A stretch of DNA of 64,000 bases from Cololabis saira (lineage: Eukaryota > Chordata > Actinopteri > Beloniformes > Belonidae), in assembly GCF_033807715.1 (NCBI RefSeq), contig NC_084587.1, positions 21,065,017-21,129,016 on the forward strand. Direction: 5' to 3'. Under the pieces are notes generated by a model. The model was not told where the DNA came from, ran no database searches, and saw nothing but the letters and a program-made list of their open reading frames with translations. Each line of letters begins with the position of its first letter. Position 1 is the first letter of the stretch. Shown here in pieces: positions 37,736 to 49,700 of the stretch. The position numbers and the translations under genes are program-made.

Positions 37736-39812
37736 AAAATAAAAAGGTTTTCAGGAGTGTTCACAAAATGTTTTACATGGTCGAGTGGCTGACCTGAAGA
37801 AAACACTTCAGAGCCAAAAGACTGGATACAATAACACCACCATCAATTACAGCCTTGAGAGAGAACAGAGTCCAATCACAGAGAGATGTGGGACAGAAAG
37901 GTGGATCGACAGCCTCCAGGCAGAGGAAGAGGGTGCAAGAAAGGATGACAGAGAGAGCAGAGGAGAGACGGACTGCTGGTCACTGCGTTAAGGAAGTGGT
38001 GAGATGAAGATTAAGAAATAAATAGTTGCGCTCAGCAAGTGGCAACCTCCGAGGGGGGAGAGACAGGAGGCATCGGTGATAAAACTGAGAGATGGGGTTC
38101 ATCAAGGCTGCTTCCTGATGGTCAGGGTTCAGACTTATGCACATTTCTGGCTGATTTCTTTCGGGCAAAGAAATGTGTTTTTGTGCTTTTGTGTGTGTGT
38201 GTGTGTGTGTGTGCGTGCGTGTGCATGCGTGTGTGTGCGTGCGTGCATGTTTGTGTGTCTGTGTGAGTGCCTGCACTAGCTCAATCTCCAGTGACAGGTG
38301 AGCTATTCACTGCCCCCACACCAGAGTGACCCGCGCCTTTCCACCCCAGGCACCGATGCATTTTAGCTGATGTATTAGTGGAGGAGCAGCAGTGTCCGCT
38401 GCTGACTGGGCTGGACTCAACTTAACTTAAACTTTACTGCACTTTACCGCACTGACATGCACTCCTTGCAAAATGTTACCAGTGAAGGCATCTTAAATGT
38501 AATTACAGCAGAATCAAGTGATTCTGTGTTTGGTTGAAGCGGAATGCTTCAGATACTAACCTGAAAAAAACAAATATAAAGCTCTTTACAACATTGTTTT
38601 TTTTTATGTGTTTGTTTTATTTGTTCCATCCAAATATTCTTGCCACAAAGAATTGAGAGATTAGTTGGCTTTGAATTGGGAGACATGAAAAGATGCTACA
38701 TTTCTGTTATTCCAACCCTTTGTTATAAATGAGGTCTATACCTTGTTTGGAATAAAATCTAATGGAAGCACTTAATAAGGAAGTAGGATTCAACCTATTG
38801 GCAAACTGCAAAAGCTCCTGATCTTGACCATACATTATCTGTTACCCACCATATATTCTGTTTATTTTTGAAAAATTATTAAAGATTAAGCACATTATTT
38901 TTCTTTTTCAAACATCACATTCCTTCTCAAGTGAAGTGCTTGATCTTGGTCACCAGCGAATTTGCACACAGTGGCTGTGATTATACTTAAAACACCTTCA
39001 ACATGCGGACTGGGAAAGCAAGTAACCCTCCGATTATAAACAACCGATCTATAGCTAAAGGATAAAAGGATGCCTTGTCATTTCAGGTAAGAAACAACAG
39101 CAGTCTCCTGTGTTAAGGTTTTCACAGACTGCTCATCAACTCGGACGTCTCACACGTGTCCTATACGTATCTTGTGAGTCAATCAGTTTAATTCCCTTTC
39201 CTTCATCATAATAGGTCCGTTTCCATTAGCATGGGTTCTAGGTAGTTTTTTGGGGCCGGATCACTGACGCGTGCTTCCAGCCCTGCAATAGCTATCTTCA
39301 GGAACCTTTACAAGGCGAAAAACATTCATAGTAGATATTCTACTCAGCTTGGCCTACAGAAACTACCTGACAGGAAGTCCCTGCCGATTCTAAATTACAT
39401 TCAGACCTTTCACATGATCATAAATTGTGTGAACACAACTTATTTGAACCTATGGGACCAGAAACATTTTGCGGTGTGTACATTTGACAAAGATGGAGAT
39501 TACAAGAAACAAATGATGGATGGACCAATGAGTCGGTTCAGGCCTTGTTGGTGTATTAGGCCAATATGGAACTCGGGGGTGGTTTCTTCTTTAAAATTGC
39601 TACCTGAATTGTCTACGTTAAAAAAAAATCTAAAAAGGGAAATGCACCTAAGTCCTCACTGAGTCTACTGTGATACAATACGTAATTGTTTAACTAAATC
39701 AACCAGATATTAAATGGCACACCTGTCCCATCTGCAACTGTTTCTTCTCAATTTTTTGGCGCTACCAAAGAGTTTCATGAGAATGACATCACCAGGAGAA
39801 CCATTTGGGTGC
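37736..39812. other. Non-coding stretch, no gene seen
   Basis: AT-rich apart from a GC-richer island at 38280-38420 next to the GT-rich tract. No coding or RNA feature was recognised. Confidence 0.5.
38190..38266. repeat. (GT)n tract with GC interruptions
   Basis: About 12 pure GT units, then GCGT/GCAT variants to the 3' end. Confidence 0.93.
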
Positions 39813-40150
39813 ATCTCCGTCCATCTATAATTCCATTTTGTATATCTGTCCTGTTCAGGGTCACGAAAGGGCCAGAGCCTATCCCATCTGTCACTGGACG
39901 AGAGGCAGGGTACACCCTGAACAGGTCACCAGTCCATCAGAGGACCACACAGAGACAAACTATTCAAACAACCTCGGCTCACTCACATTCACTCCTATGG
40001 AAAATTTACGATCATTAATCAACCCAGAACACAACTGAAAATGTTTTTGAAGTGTGGGAGGAAGCCGGAGTACCTGGAGACAGCACTCACCGACACTTGG
40101 AGAACATTCAAACTCTAAACAAAGTCTGCAGCGGGGATTCGATTTCTACA
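39813..40150 (-). repeat. Teleost L2-type interspersed repeat
   Basis: In order: CAGGGTCACGAAAGGGCC, TATCCCATCTGTCACTGG, CAGGGTACACCCTGAACAGG, TCACCAGTCCATCAGAGG, ACACAGAGACAAAC, CATTCACTCCTATGG, TGTGGGAGGAAGCCGGAGTA, CTGGAGACAGCACTCACCG, GAGAACATTCAAACTC and GGGGATTCG. This is the best-preserved copy in the window of a repeat found in very many fish genomes; its opposite-strand tail matches 4661-4734. I place it with L2-type LINE 3' ends and derived SINEs from memory. Confidence 0.75.
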
Positions 40151-40920
40151 GTCTCATAGCTGCACTTCAGTGTGTTGAAGGGTCCATGGAAGTCTGAGTG
40201 AGCAAGGGAATACATTTTACAAATGGTTGCTAAAAGTTTCAGATGAATCAAATATTTTTAATGCATTCCCTGTTTTATTTTTTTCCATTTCAAATGCAAA
40301 AAGACCACAGTTTCTCTGATCCACAGCTAAATACCTACATTTATGGTGTTCCATGAAACCATGATTTTTTTTTTTTTTTTCAAATGCCTTGTTGTGCAAA
40401 GCAGAGAAGAAGGGTCAGAGAGCAGCAGAGGAGAAGAGGAGAAACAGAGGGAGATAAAGAGGAAGAAAGGAGGGGGAAGGAGAGGGCATTGGTCTATCCC
40501 TCCTTGGGGACTAAACTGCCCCTCCTGCCTCCCCATTAAAACCAGAATTCCTCCACAAACTGTTTGTGTTTTCAGTCTAACTCCTCCAGGGTGCTGCTTA
40601 CCACAGCGCAAGATAATGTCCTCGCTTTCTCCATGTCTGTCTGTCTCGTCTCCGTTGTAGCTTGCGTTCCCCTCCCTGATCTGTTGGGGATCTGTCTACT
40701 ATCAACATGTGGCATATGTCCTTGACAAGTCAAGAGGACCCTTCACCGTAGGAGTTGGGCAGCAGTGTCAACCACGCACCCCTGCCTCTCCCCTTTCTTC
40801 CCCACCCTGCCTCTACTCTTTTACTCTCACTCTCTTAATATTGAGTTGCCGGGGTAAAGGGAAGCTGAAGGAATCTAATAACTGTGACAGTGGGGCTTTT
40901 TTTGGCATTGTTCCTAAAGC

Positions 40921-40922
<2 letters not shown>
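40151..40922. other. Non-coding stretch, low-complexity patches
   Basis: A T15 run near 40366-40380 is followed by a purine-rich (GA/GGA) block to about 40490 and a C/T-rich block near 40770-40840. The frames crossing them are low-complexity. Confidence 0.5.

Positions 40923-40994
<72 letters not shown>
40923..40994. repeat. Pure (CA)36 microsatellite
   Basis: Seventy-two bases of uninterrupted CA, complementary in orientation to the GT tract at 41204-41325. Confidence 0.98.
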
Positions 40995-40999
<5 letters not shown>

Positions 41000-41201
41000 G
41001 TCTGCTGGTTCTAATGAAAGGTTAAATGAATAGGACAAAGTGACAGGAGGTACAATAAAGGAACAAGAGCAACGAGAAAATGTGCGTGCGAGCATGTGTC
41101 CATGTCTGTGTGAGCGAGTGTCTCGAGGCCAACCTTCTTAGCCAGAAACAAGGACGGCCCCTCCACAGCGCCACAATATTCAAAACAGATTGGTTTTGTG
41201 A

Positions 41202-41326
<125 letters not shown>

Positions 41327-41708
41327 TGACTCTCCCTCTAGGACACAGATGCTGAGGAGGAATTCCAGCGCAGGGTTCCATGATAAATTTTAAGGTCAGT
41401 GGTGGAGGGGAGGCTGGATGGGGAGGAGGCGGTGGGAGAGGAGGCATGAGGGGGGGAAGAGGCAGCGGGAATGACGAGGGGGACGCATGTCTCGTCTTGT
41501 GCCTCTCCCTGCCTATGCCTTGGTGGAATGCAGAGTCACATGAAAGAGGCCCTCTTTCTCTCTACTTCACTCTGAGACTCGTCTCTTGTGTCTGTCTCAA
41601 AAGCACCACTGTCCCCCTCCTGACACATTACCTGTCAGCAGATTTCTCCTCTGCTCCAAAAACAGCCATATGAAAACACACACAATCATATGCATGCAGG
41701 AATGAGCG

Positions 41709-41742
41709 CACACACACACACATACACACACACACACACACA
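41709..41742. repeat. (CA)n microsatellite
   Basis: About 16 CA units with one CATA variant. Confidence 0.93.
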
Positions 41743-42999
41743 GTGTACAGATGTGCCCTTCAAACACAGCTTACGAGTGTTAAGTTTCCCTCAAACAGGA
41801 AAAGTGAACTAAGACACAAACAAATACACAAAATCCCATCATCATGAGATTGCTTAATTACTATGATTATCACCCTAAATGGCACCTTTGTCACCAACAA
41901 TCACATGGGAGAGCTTCTTAAGGTATCATCCAAGCTTTTGGTGATGCACTGCATGACACGGCACGGTTCAAAGTACTGGAGCACAGTCAATTAAACTTTA
42001 TTCCTATTAGACATTGCAACATGTAGTAAAATGCAGATTTAAGTATTTAAATCGTAGGGAATGGCTAATATGTGTTTTTTAATCAATGTTCTCTTAATAT
42101 AGATATATAGATCTATGTGTTCATACTAAATCAGATACTTAAGAGCATGAGCAGAGTGCGACTCTAAAAGTCTGGCCTACCAGACTTAAAGGATTAAGAC
42201 ATTATGAAGCCCATTGCAAAAGGTTAAAATTAGCCTTCTTTTGTGTGTCTGTTTTTTTTGTGGAATTGTTAAGCTTGTTTGCGGTCACTGCCCAACTCGA
42301 AGTCCCAGCTATGCCCAGGTTTCAACCACCTGACTGTTGGTTTCAGGTAACCCAGTCTCATAGCAAAAGGTGAAATAGCCAAAAATATTTATCTATTGAG
42401 TCGTAGTCACAGACATGATTTTGATTTTTTCTTGTGTAGATTGATTAAAAAAAAAAGAGAGACATACTGTCAGTGCATTTCACCAAATACCAACGAAAGG
42501 ACTGTTGCATCGCATTCAAACGGTGGCAAGGTCTGCGTCTATATTTAAGGTAACTTTATTTTGAAATTTGCACATCATACAATACTTCATTAAAGTGTTA
42601 CAGTTAAGTATGGAACATTTGCAAATTTTAGCTCAGAGGAGGGTCCCCCTGTAGGTTAAGTGCCACAGAAGTTTACTCTTGTTCTGTCTCTTGACACTTA
42701 GTCATTCTCTTTTCCGTCATTACTTTCTTGAGTATCTGTTTGCCATGAGGTCCAGAATCAGGGGCTGGTTTCATTGTTGGCAGAAAGGAAAACTTTCTAA
42801 GAATGATCAAATATACTTTAAAATTAATTTGAGCTAAAAATGTTGGAGGTCTTCCTGCTCCTTCACTGTATCATATACTATGTGGAGTGCACCAGATACA
42901 CTGAAAGCAGGACAGCTTTAGAATCAAACTTTTGCATATCCCAACCTGCAATCGTCCAACAGATTTTTTTTTTCTTTGTTCATAAATTAATCTGCTGAG
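41743..42999. other. Non-coding stretch, no gene seen
   Basis: AT-rich. The part from about 42640 may be the downstream remainder of the minus-strand Tc1-like copy, but no further protein match could be made. Confidence 0.45.
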
Positions 43000-43200
43000 T
43001 TTAGTCAACTTGGGAAATGTTCCACTTGAGCTTCTGTCTCTGCCAGCAGCCCCTTCAGTCCTTGGTTACTTAACTCACTTGACTGCTGACAGTGACACTG
43101 ATGTTCCAGCAGCTTTCAATTCATCATCTGTGATGGTTGTTGGAGGTTCTGACCCAGTCTGAACCCATTTCTGCTGCATCTTAGATTGATAATTTGCATT
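43000..43200 (-). pseudogene. Tc1-like transposase fragment, minus strand
   Basis: On the minus strand 43149-43078 encodes 24 residues beginning EPPTTITDDELKAAGTSVSL. After a stop and frame change, about 43077-43005 encodes SNQGLKGLLAETEAQ. The order T-x-x-D-D-E-L...G-T-S-V-S...then a short gap and G-L-K-G-x-L-A matches the linker between the second helix-turn-helix and the catalytic domain of Tc1-like transposases (the S-T-V-x-R-x-L...G-L-x-G-R-x-A-R-K block). No catalytic residues, glycine-rich block or terminal repeats were found, so this is a small, long-dead piece. It differs from the plus-strand copy at 33.7 kb in sequence and probably in family. Confidence 0.5.
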
Positions 43201-44037
43201 TTCCTCAAGAAATGTTTGAGCAAATGTTTGAAGTAAAGATCATTGCTCCATTTCTAACTTCTAAATCTATGATCCCCTTTCTCAACTCTGCATATGCAAA
43301 TACTAACAAGTAGTTAAGAGCTCCTGACTTTTATAGAGGCCGTGGAACTTTCATCATCATTGAATCAATCATTTCAGCCAGTGGAAGAATTCACTCTAAA
43401 GAATAAACACGTAATCAAATTTTGCACAAGATCACATTGTATAAGATTTCTCTTGCAGAATAGCACGATAAAACGAAAAATATAATGACATCATTGAATT
43501 CCCCATTATCTGTAAACCTATGATTATTACTATTTGAGAACTTTACGATCTTACAACCCTTATCAGAGTGGCATAGTTCGCTAAACAAACTTCATTAAAA
43601 GAAATGCACACCATATTGGTACGAACTGATAATGCTGCCATGTTTGTCAAAAATGGGCAAATAGGTGGAACAAATAGGGCTAGAGGCGAGCTGAAGAATA
43701 GCCCAATTTACAAGTTAGCCATTTTAGCTTAGCTGGCTTAGCCTATGTTAGCTTAGGAAGCTAACAAATGCTTCTAAGAGCCATTTGTTTATTTATTTGA
43801 ACATGCGAGTGAATGGCTGGGTAAATCAGATTTAGGTCAGATTTAGATGTTTTCCAGAATAATCTCCCAAAATAATAATAATAATGATAAATAAAATAAA
43901 ACTAAAAAAAATTAAAAACCAATAGGCCTACTGTGATTAGGTTTGATACAAACATGACTGGCAGGATTAGGGAAAGGCTTTGGTTAAAAAGACAAAAAAA
44001 TCTGGATTTTAATTAAAATTGCTATTTTAATGAAGCT
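43201..44037. other. Non-coding stretch, no gene seen
   Basis: AT-rich, with a run of TTAGCTTAGC words (43720-43770) and an AATAATAATAATGATAAATAAAATAAAA patch, here described only by composition (about 43870-43910). Confidence 0.5.
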
Positions 44038-44067
44038 ATTCGAAATAATAAAGTTATTATTTCGAAT
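44038..44067. repeat. Perfect 14-bp fold-back, 2-base loop
   Basis: ATTCGAAATAATAA (44038-44051) is followed, after AG, by its exact reverse complement (44054-44067). Confidence 0.9.
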
Positions 44068-44074
44068 CATTTCA

Positions 44075-44130
44075 TAAGCATCTTCCTCTCAAAAACCTTA
44101 GTTCTAAGGTTTTTGAGAGGAAGATGCTTA
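44075..44130. repeat. Perfect 27-bp fold-back, 2-base loop
   Basis: The arm 44075-44101 (starting TAAGCATCTTCCTCTC) is repeated exactly as its reverse complement at 44104-44130, separated only by TT. There are no mismatches in either arm. It starts 7 bases after the neighbouring 14-bp fold-back. The near-absent loop rules out a conventional microRNA precursor. Confidence 0.93.
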
Positions 44131-45739
44131 AAGCATGCATACACACTAGGGACCTAACGATATGGGATTTTAGGGGGCCATGAAATGACCAAGAAAACAA
44201 ACAAGTATCAGTATCAAATTATCAAATTAATTTACACGCTTTATGTAAAGTAATACAACGTATATTTGGTTTATGCTTAATAGTAGAGGCTTTATGTGAA
44301 GATGTATAGCGTTTTTGTCATACTGCCTCTATTATGCATCTCTCCGTGCATCTATCTATTATAGTCAATCTTTCTCTCTCCTTCTTTCTTTCATCTTTTT
44401 TTCTTTGTTTAGTCAAATTCAAGTTGTGCTTTGGCATAACGTCACTGCCATGCGCCAAACAAACAACTAATCTACAAGTGAACAAAGCGTTGCAAAGCGA
44501 CGTAGTAATGTCTTGTAGATCTGCATCTTCTGTAGATAACAGGACCCTGCCGTTCCACTGAGAATGAAAGCGACATACAACAACAATAACCATGGTCTTT
44601 GAATGAAGCATCGTAGACCAGCTACCATGGGATCAGAATGATTCACATACCTGCTTGGACTTAGACTGTGCATATTCTTCTTGATGTGGAGTTGCGCCGG
44701 TAGCGCCACATAATATTATATTATTGGTAATAATGAAATCTCTCTGTTAGATATCTAAACCACATAACAATAATATAATCAATACTCTTTCTGGAATATT
44801 TAGACATATAAAAACCATGAATAGAAATAAGAAAATCTGGATTTTCTTATGGATTTAATTTGGTCAGTTCTTAGATTATAATTCCCTTACTTGACCTTAC
44901 TTTACTACATTTTAAAGAGTGATTCACTGAGCTATAAACATATTTGAGCTCCCTAGTTTTACTTAAATCTGTTTCTACAACTTCTTGGTTCATGCTGAAC
45001 TGAACATGCTACAGCCTGGCAGGGTATGACAGACTTTTAGAGAGAGCCGAAAATGTACTGTGTACATGGGAGGTGCACCCTGGACTTGCGACATAAGGCA
45101 AAATGAGAGAAACATTGTGAAACTGCATGCAAACAGTTACTGGAACAAATAAATTATTACATATTGTCAGAATAAGAAAACTAAGGCAGAAAAATTCAAC
45201 TTGAAATAACCTGTAAAAAAACTCTCTTTAAAAAAACAAAAAAAATATTATTTGTCATGAAACCAAAAGATAGAATTAAATACATAAAGTAGCCTATGCT
45301 ATATAAAACTTGCATGCAGTGAGTTATTCTCTGGAATACTGTAATACTGGATATAAAATAAAAGGTATAGCACTGTACAACTATATCCCCACACACAGAG
45401 TCCACTAATGGATGCTACAAGCTTGCCAAATTACTCCTGTGAAGTAGCATAATGAAATTTTCATGCAATGGTTTTCCCATTCAGGACAGGCGCAGCAATA
45501 CTTCCTGGAACTGGCAGTATAAATGGCAATGGTATCCAGCAGTCACAAAGTCACAAACTCAATGAGACACGTGTTAACAAGCTTCCCAAGGTCCACCTGT
45601 GCACACTTAGCGGAATGTGAACTTTATTTCACCGTTTCACACAGAAATCACCATGACTTTTACATGGATGATGTAAGCACTGCCTTTAAGATAAAATTCC
45701 CATTAAGCTGTGTACAAAATGTGTTTCAAGAATATTTAT
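44131..45739. other. Non-coding stretch, no gene seen
   Basis: Just after the fold-backs, at 44149, TAGGGACCTAACGATATGGG looks like a possible hAT-type left end, but no matching right end was found. The rest is AT-rich unique sequence. Confidence 0.45.
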
Positions 45740-46168
45740 TCCATATTTCCATATTGGGCCTTTTCTGACTTTCAAAAGTTCAAAATTGACTAAAACTGTA
45801 ACAGTTTTCAGGCCATCCAGCTGTCATTTCAAGAGGTGCACAACTGAATAAGTAGTAAAATAAAAGATTTAAAAAAGCAGGCATGCTAGGAGCTTCTGTG
45901 ATTTTTTTTTCTTTCAAAATGGCTTTTGCTTAACATAAGCAGAATTTGCATATGCAGATTGATCTTTTAAACTCCGAGCACGGCTCATCTCACCCCATGT
46001 ATCTATCCCCAGACTGTACAATTACTGGAAATACTCTCCAGGACATCGCCCATACGTTTTCTGAAGAGTGGTTTTGATGCCTCTTTTTCCTCGTACTGCA
46101 CAGCGCCGTGTTGCAACTGGGCAGAATGAGGACTAGTAAGAACTCGGCTGCTTTTGAAATGTATCGAC

Positions 46169-46208
46169 AGCTTGTGCTAACCAAACGTTGGCTCAGTTAG
46201 CACAAGCT
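46169..46208. repeat. Perfect 13-bp hairpin, 14-base loop
   Basis: AGCTTGTGCTAAC (46169-46181) pairs exactly with GTTAGCACAAGCT (46196-46208). It lies inside the putative MITE and may be part of its fold. Confidence 0.88.
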
Positions 46209-46659
46209 TTCGGCTGCTTAGCTAAGCTTCGTCCTTGGACCCTTCCAGGCCAACACACAGCCAGTCACGGTTGTCTGTTAGTAAAATCAACAGCACAACT
46301 AAACATATTCTCTTTAAAACATGAATGACTGTGCTCTGTTGGATCTTTATTCACAGCGCAGCTACAGTATGCTCAAACATGAGTAAAGCGCTAAGTAGCA
46401 TAAAAGATGACAGCAAGCCACTGCTTGTGCCAGCTGATCAAAAATACAAAAAAAGATCCTCCAATTGTATATGTTGCCATGGTACATGACTGGCAGCAAT
46501 GTATCTGATCTAATTTTGGGAGGTAATCTATAACAGCACAGTGATGAGGGATGGAGGAAGGGGAAGACCAAACAGGGTGCTCAAGGAGCACACAGAGAAA
46601 GACAAGATTTAGTCTGTGTGATTAAACAGACCCAGAGAGTTTGAGTCTCAGTCAGAGTT

Positions 46660-46680
46660 AAAAAAAAAAAAAAAAAAAAA
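46660..46680. repeat. A21 homopolymer
   Basis: An uninterrupted A run immediately inside the right end of the putative MITE. Confidence 0.9.
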
Positions 46681-46702
46681 CTGCATCATATGGGACCTTT
46701 AA

Positions 46703-49700
46703 AGAGCACAGTTTGACATTCCTAATGTCTCTAAGACTTCTGTCACTCCTCAAGGAAATATGCACAGCTACTGTAAGATAAAAACTAGTGGACATTTTAA
46801 TGTCTTTTAAACTGCAGTTTGAATGTCCACTCTTTGTGCATTCTTCAGAAGGAAAGAAAAAACTCATCACAATACCCATTCCAGTCTTTCCCACATGATT
46901 TAATGGAACAACACCAAACACAAAATGATATTTTTCTTTTATGATACAACAATGCACTGACAGTGTGTCATCCCTAATTTATCACACGCTTCGAGTAAAG
47001 TGTCTTATTGCTGTCTATTTTTGTTTTGTCCACAAACAGTCACACTCACATTCACGTCCCACCAGGAGCAGAGCCATTGTGATCTGGTTTTGCAACATCC
47101 TCAACACAACTTAGGGTTCCACTAGCAGGCTTTCAAAAGCAGAGCCCTCGCAAGTGCTGCCGGCTCCACAGAAGAGGTGATATTGTGAATTTACCTGAAT
47201 TTTTTGTGAAAGAATCACACAGAAATCTCCTCGCTGAAAGAGCTGTGTCTCGAAATGTTCTGTCCTCTCTACTAATTTACATATAAAAACAATGAGCGGT
47301 ATCAAGTAAAATGTGCTTTGTGACTTTGAAAATAAACCTATCCTCTTATGTGGTTGGAGTGTCCTCTGAAACATTCTGAAAGTAATGTTGATGTAGGAAT
47401 CAGAGCCTGCTCTTGGTGTTTTATTTTGAAAATGCATCAGCTTTACTATGCCATTCTCTTGTCTGACTTCCTGCCAGCTGGGATCGAGCGCCAAAATATA
47501 CTCGACGCATATCTTTGACGGAACAGAGCGGAACGATTGCTTCTGGGACACTTCTAACCGGCTCCACACTCACAGTAACTGGCACCAAACAGCCGTTTCA
47601 CACCCCGGTGGGATTAATGCCGGGTTCCGAATGTACGATTTTGGCTGTCCCAGACGAAATATGTGCAATCGTGGGAAAAACTGGTCATCATAGCTCAAAA
47701 ACAGTGGTCATACATCTTATAGTAAGGCAGGAGCAAAGACGATCGCTAGAACTGCCTTGTGACCAAAGACAGGCTGTGACAGATATCAAGCAGCATCAGA
47801 AGCCTTAAGACTAACTAGGATTACTACTAACTAGATAATTAAAACCCAAACTTGAAATTACATAGAGCTATTCTTTGGAAAAACAGAAACATGAAACAAA
47901 TTAAGAGACTGAGAAAGCATCAGATTTGGGGGAGTTGTGGTAACAGAAGTCAATACTATGAAGACTGCAAGTTATCTCGCATGATATTTGTATCTGCAGC
48001 CTGTTGTCGTTGCAAAGATGATTCTCCCAAATTATGATCGGGAAAAAATTATCCTTTGCCAATTTTTTTTTTTTAAGCGTTTTCGGCACACATCAAAGCT
48101 TCATCCATCGTACATTATGAACCCGACCTTAAGGGTCACAACTGCCATATGTGGAAGCCACTTTGTGCCGCAAAATGCCATGAAAACTGTGTCAGGACTT
48201 TACATTATAATTGAGGTGTTTATAGGTCTCAGTAATGCCATATGATCAGCATACTCCACATGTCCTAATGCAATTTTGGCTTACTTCAGTTATGGCCGTA
48301 TTTGGATTAACTGATTACAAAGTCATTTTTTTTAATCAGAGTATTGCTATAATCTGATTAATATCGAAGTACTATTGTCCATGCGTCACTCATTGAAAAG
48401 GGTCCAAATGAAATGCCTATAAAAGGGCACAAAAATGTGTTTTAAAGAACCAACCGGAATCGTCGTACTGAGATCACACACACTAACAACTAAACCATCA
48501 TCCAGGATGCTTTACTGAGTTTATGAAGATGGACAAAAAAAAGGATAATTATAGTAATTAGAAGAGGATTGGGAGGGTGAAGAGCGCACAGCAAGCAATG
48601 GTGTATGCATTCCCATGGAGGTCCCACTGCTACCTGCTAAGCTGAGGAATAAGGAGCTCTCCAAATGCACAAATTCTCCCAAAGAGGTGTAGTGACAATT
48701 GCAGGTGATCAGAAGACAACAACATTTTTAAAAAGTGAAACACATGACCTCAACACACACAACTTCTATCGACAAAGCCACTCCCCGAGCTTCATTCATT
48801 CTCTGAGTGAGGTATGGATTTAACCTATCTGAGCCAGCGACTTCATAAAATTGGCAGCTCATAACCATTTATAAGGTTATGTCACCATATACCATAAAAT
48901 AAACGGAACGAGATGAAATGGCAGGTTTGAACTGCGGAGTTCGTCTCGTCCAGCCTTTTTGTTCAAAACACAAACAGAATCTAATTGAAAGAATTCGAGA
49001 CTGAGTTGCAGTGGAATCGTTTCAAAGCTTGTTCAGGTAAAAATAACTTTGTCAGGCGCAGTTACTTGCAAAGAACTAGACACTTGGGGCAATAATTCCA
49101 AAGTCAACATGCTTCGTCTCAGTCCTCAGGAATTTTTCATGAGCCACCACTTATCTTGTCATATCAGATTTCTTCCACCAGCATTTTTGGAGAGAGGGGA
49201 AAAGACACCTTTAGGGCAAATTATTCTCTTTTAATCAAATCACTGTATGGCCTGAGGAAATCTTCCATCCCTTTTTAGTCACTCGGGCATGAGCCAGTAA
49301 TGCACAGACTACCGCAAAAAAGGGAGAAAAACATGCACACAGTAATACTAACAAACATCCTCTTGGTCTCTTTGTGTACAAAAAACAGCAGTTATAGCTT
49401 TTTTTCCCCTTAATCTGAGAGCAAAAAAAATGAGACTCAACATGAGAAGAAAAAAAAAGAAGAAAAAAAATACAAGGAACAAAGTGGTGTCTGGAGTTTC
49501 CATCACAAGTAAAATCCCAGATTTTCTCGCTCCCTGTTCGTGGAACAAAATCGAACAACTTTATTCTGGACTGCAGTCAATGCAGGCGGGAGCTATAAAA
49601 TATAAATTATACCACATAACCCTATACCTCCCAACTGAGCCATTTGGTTACAACTACACTCCTGTTCGTTACAGCTCCAGCTTCTCTAGTATTGCTATAG

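Larger units (their letters stand above)
45740..46702. mobile_element. Putative MITE, full-length copy of a two-copy family
   Basis: The left part (from CCATATTTCCATATTGGGCC) is homologous to 37433-37735. The right end reads, on the opposite strand, TTAAAGGTCCCATATGATGC followed by a T tract (46660-46680 as A on the plus strand). The left end of the 37.4-kb copy has TTCCATATTATAC, which matches the GGTCCCATATGATGC right end, so the ends are probably inverted repeats. TTAA is present at the right (46699-46702) but not clearly at the left. It contains a perfect 13-bp hairpin at 46169-46208. No transposase frame was seen. The class is provisional. Confidence 0.55.

Noticed and set aside
44075..44130. 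MicroRNA precursor
   Set aside because: Two-base loop and perfect pairing do not fit a microRNA hairpin; no known mature sequence was recognised.
44149..44190. Possible hAT left end TAGGGACCTAACGATATGGG
   Set aside because: No matching right end or target duplication found downstream.
48417..48429. TATA-box-like CCTATAAAAGGGC
   Set aside because: Isolated word in AT-rich DNA with no CpG, initiator or exon evidence nearby.
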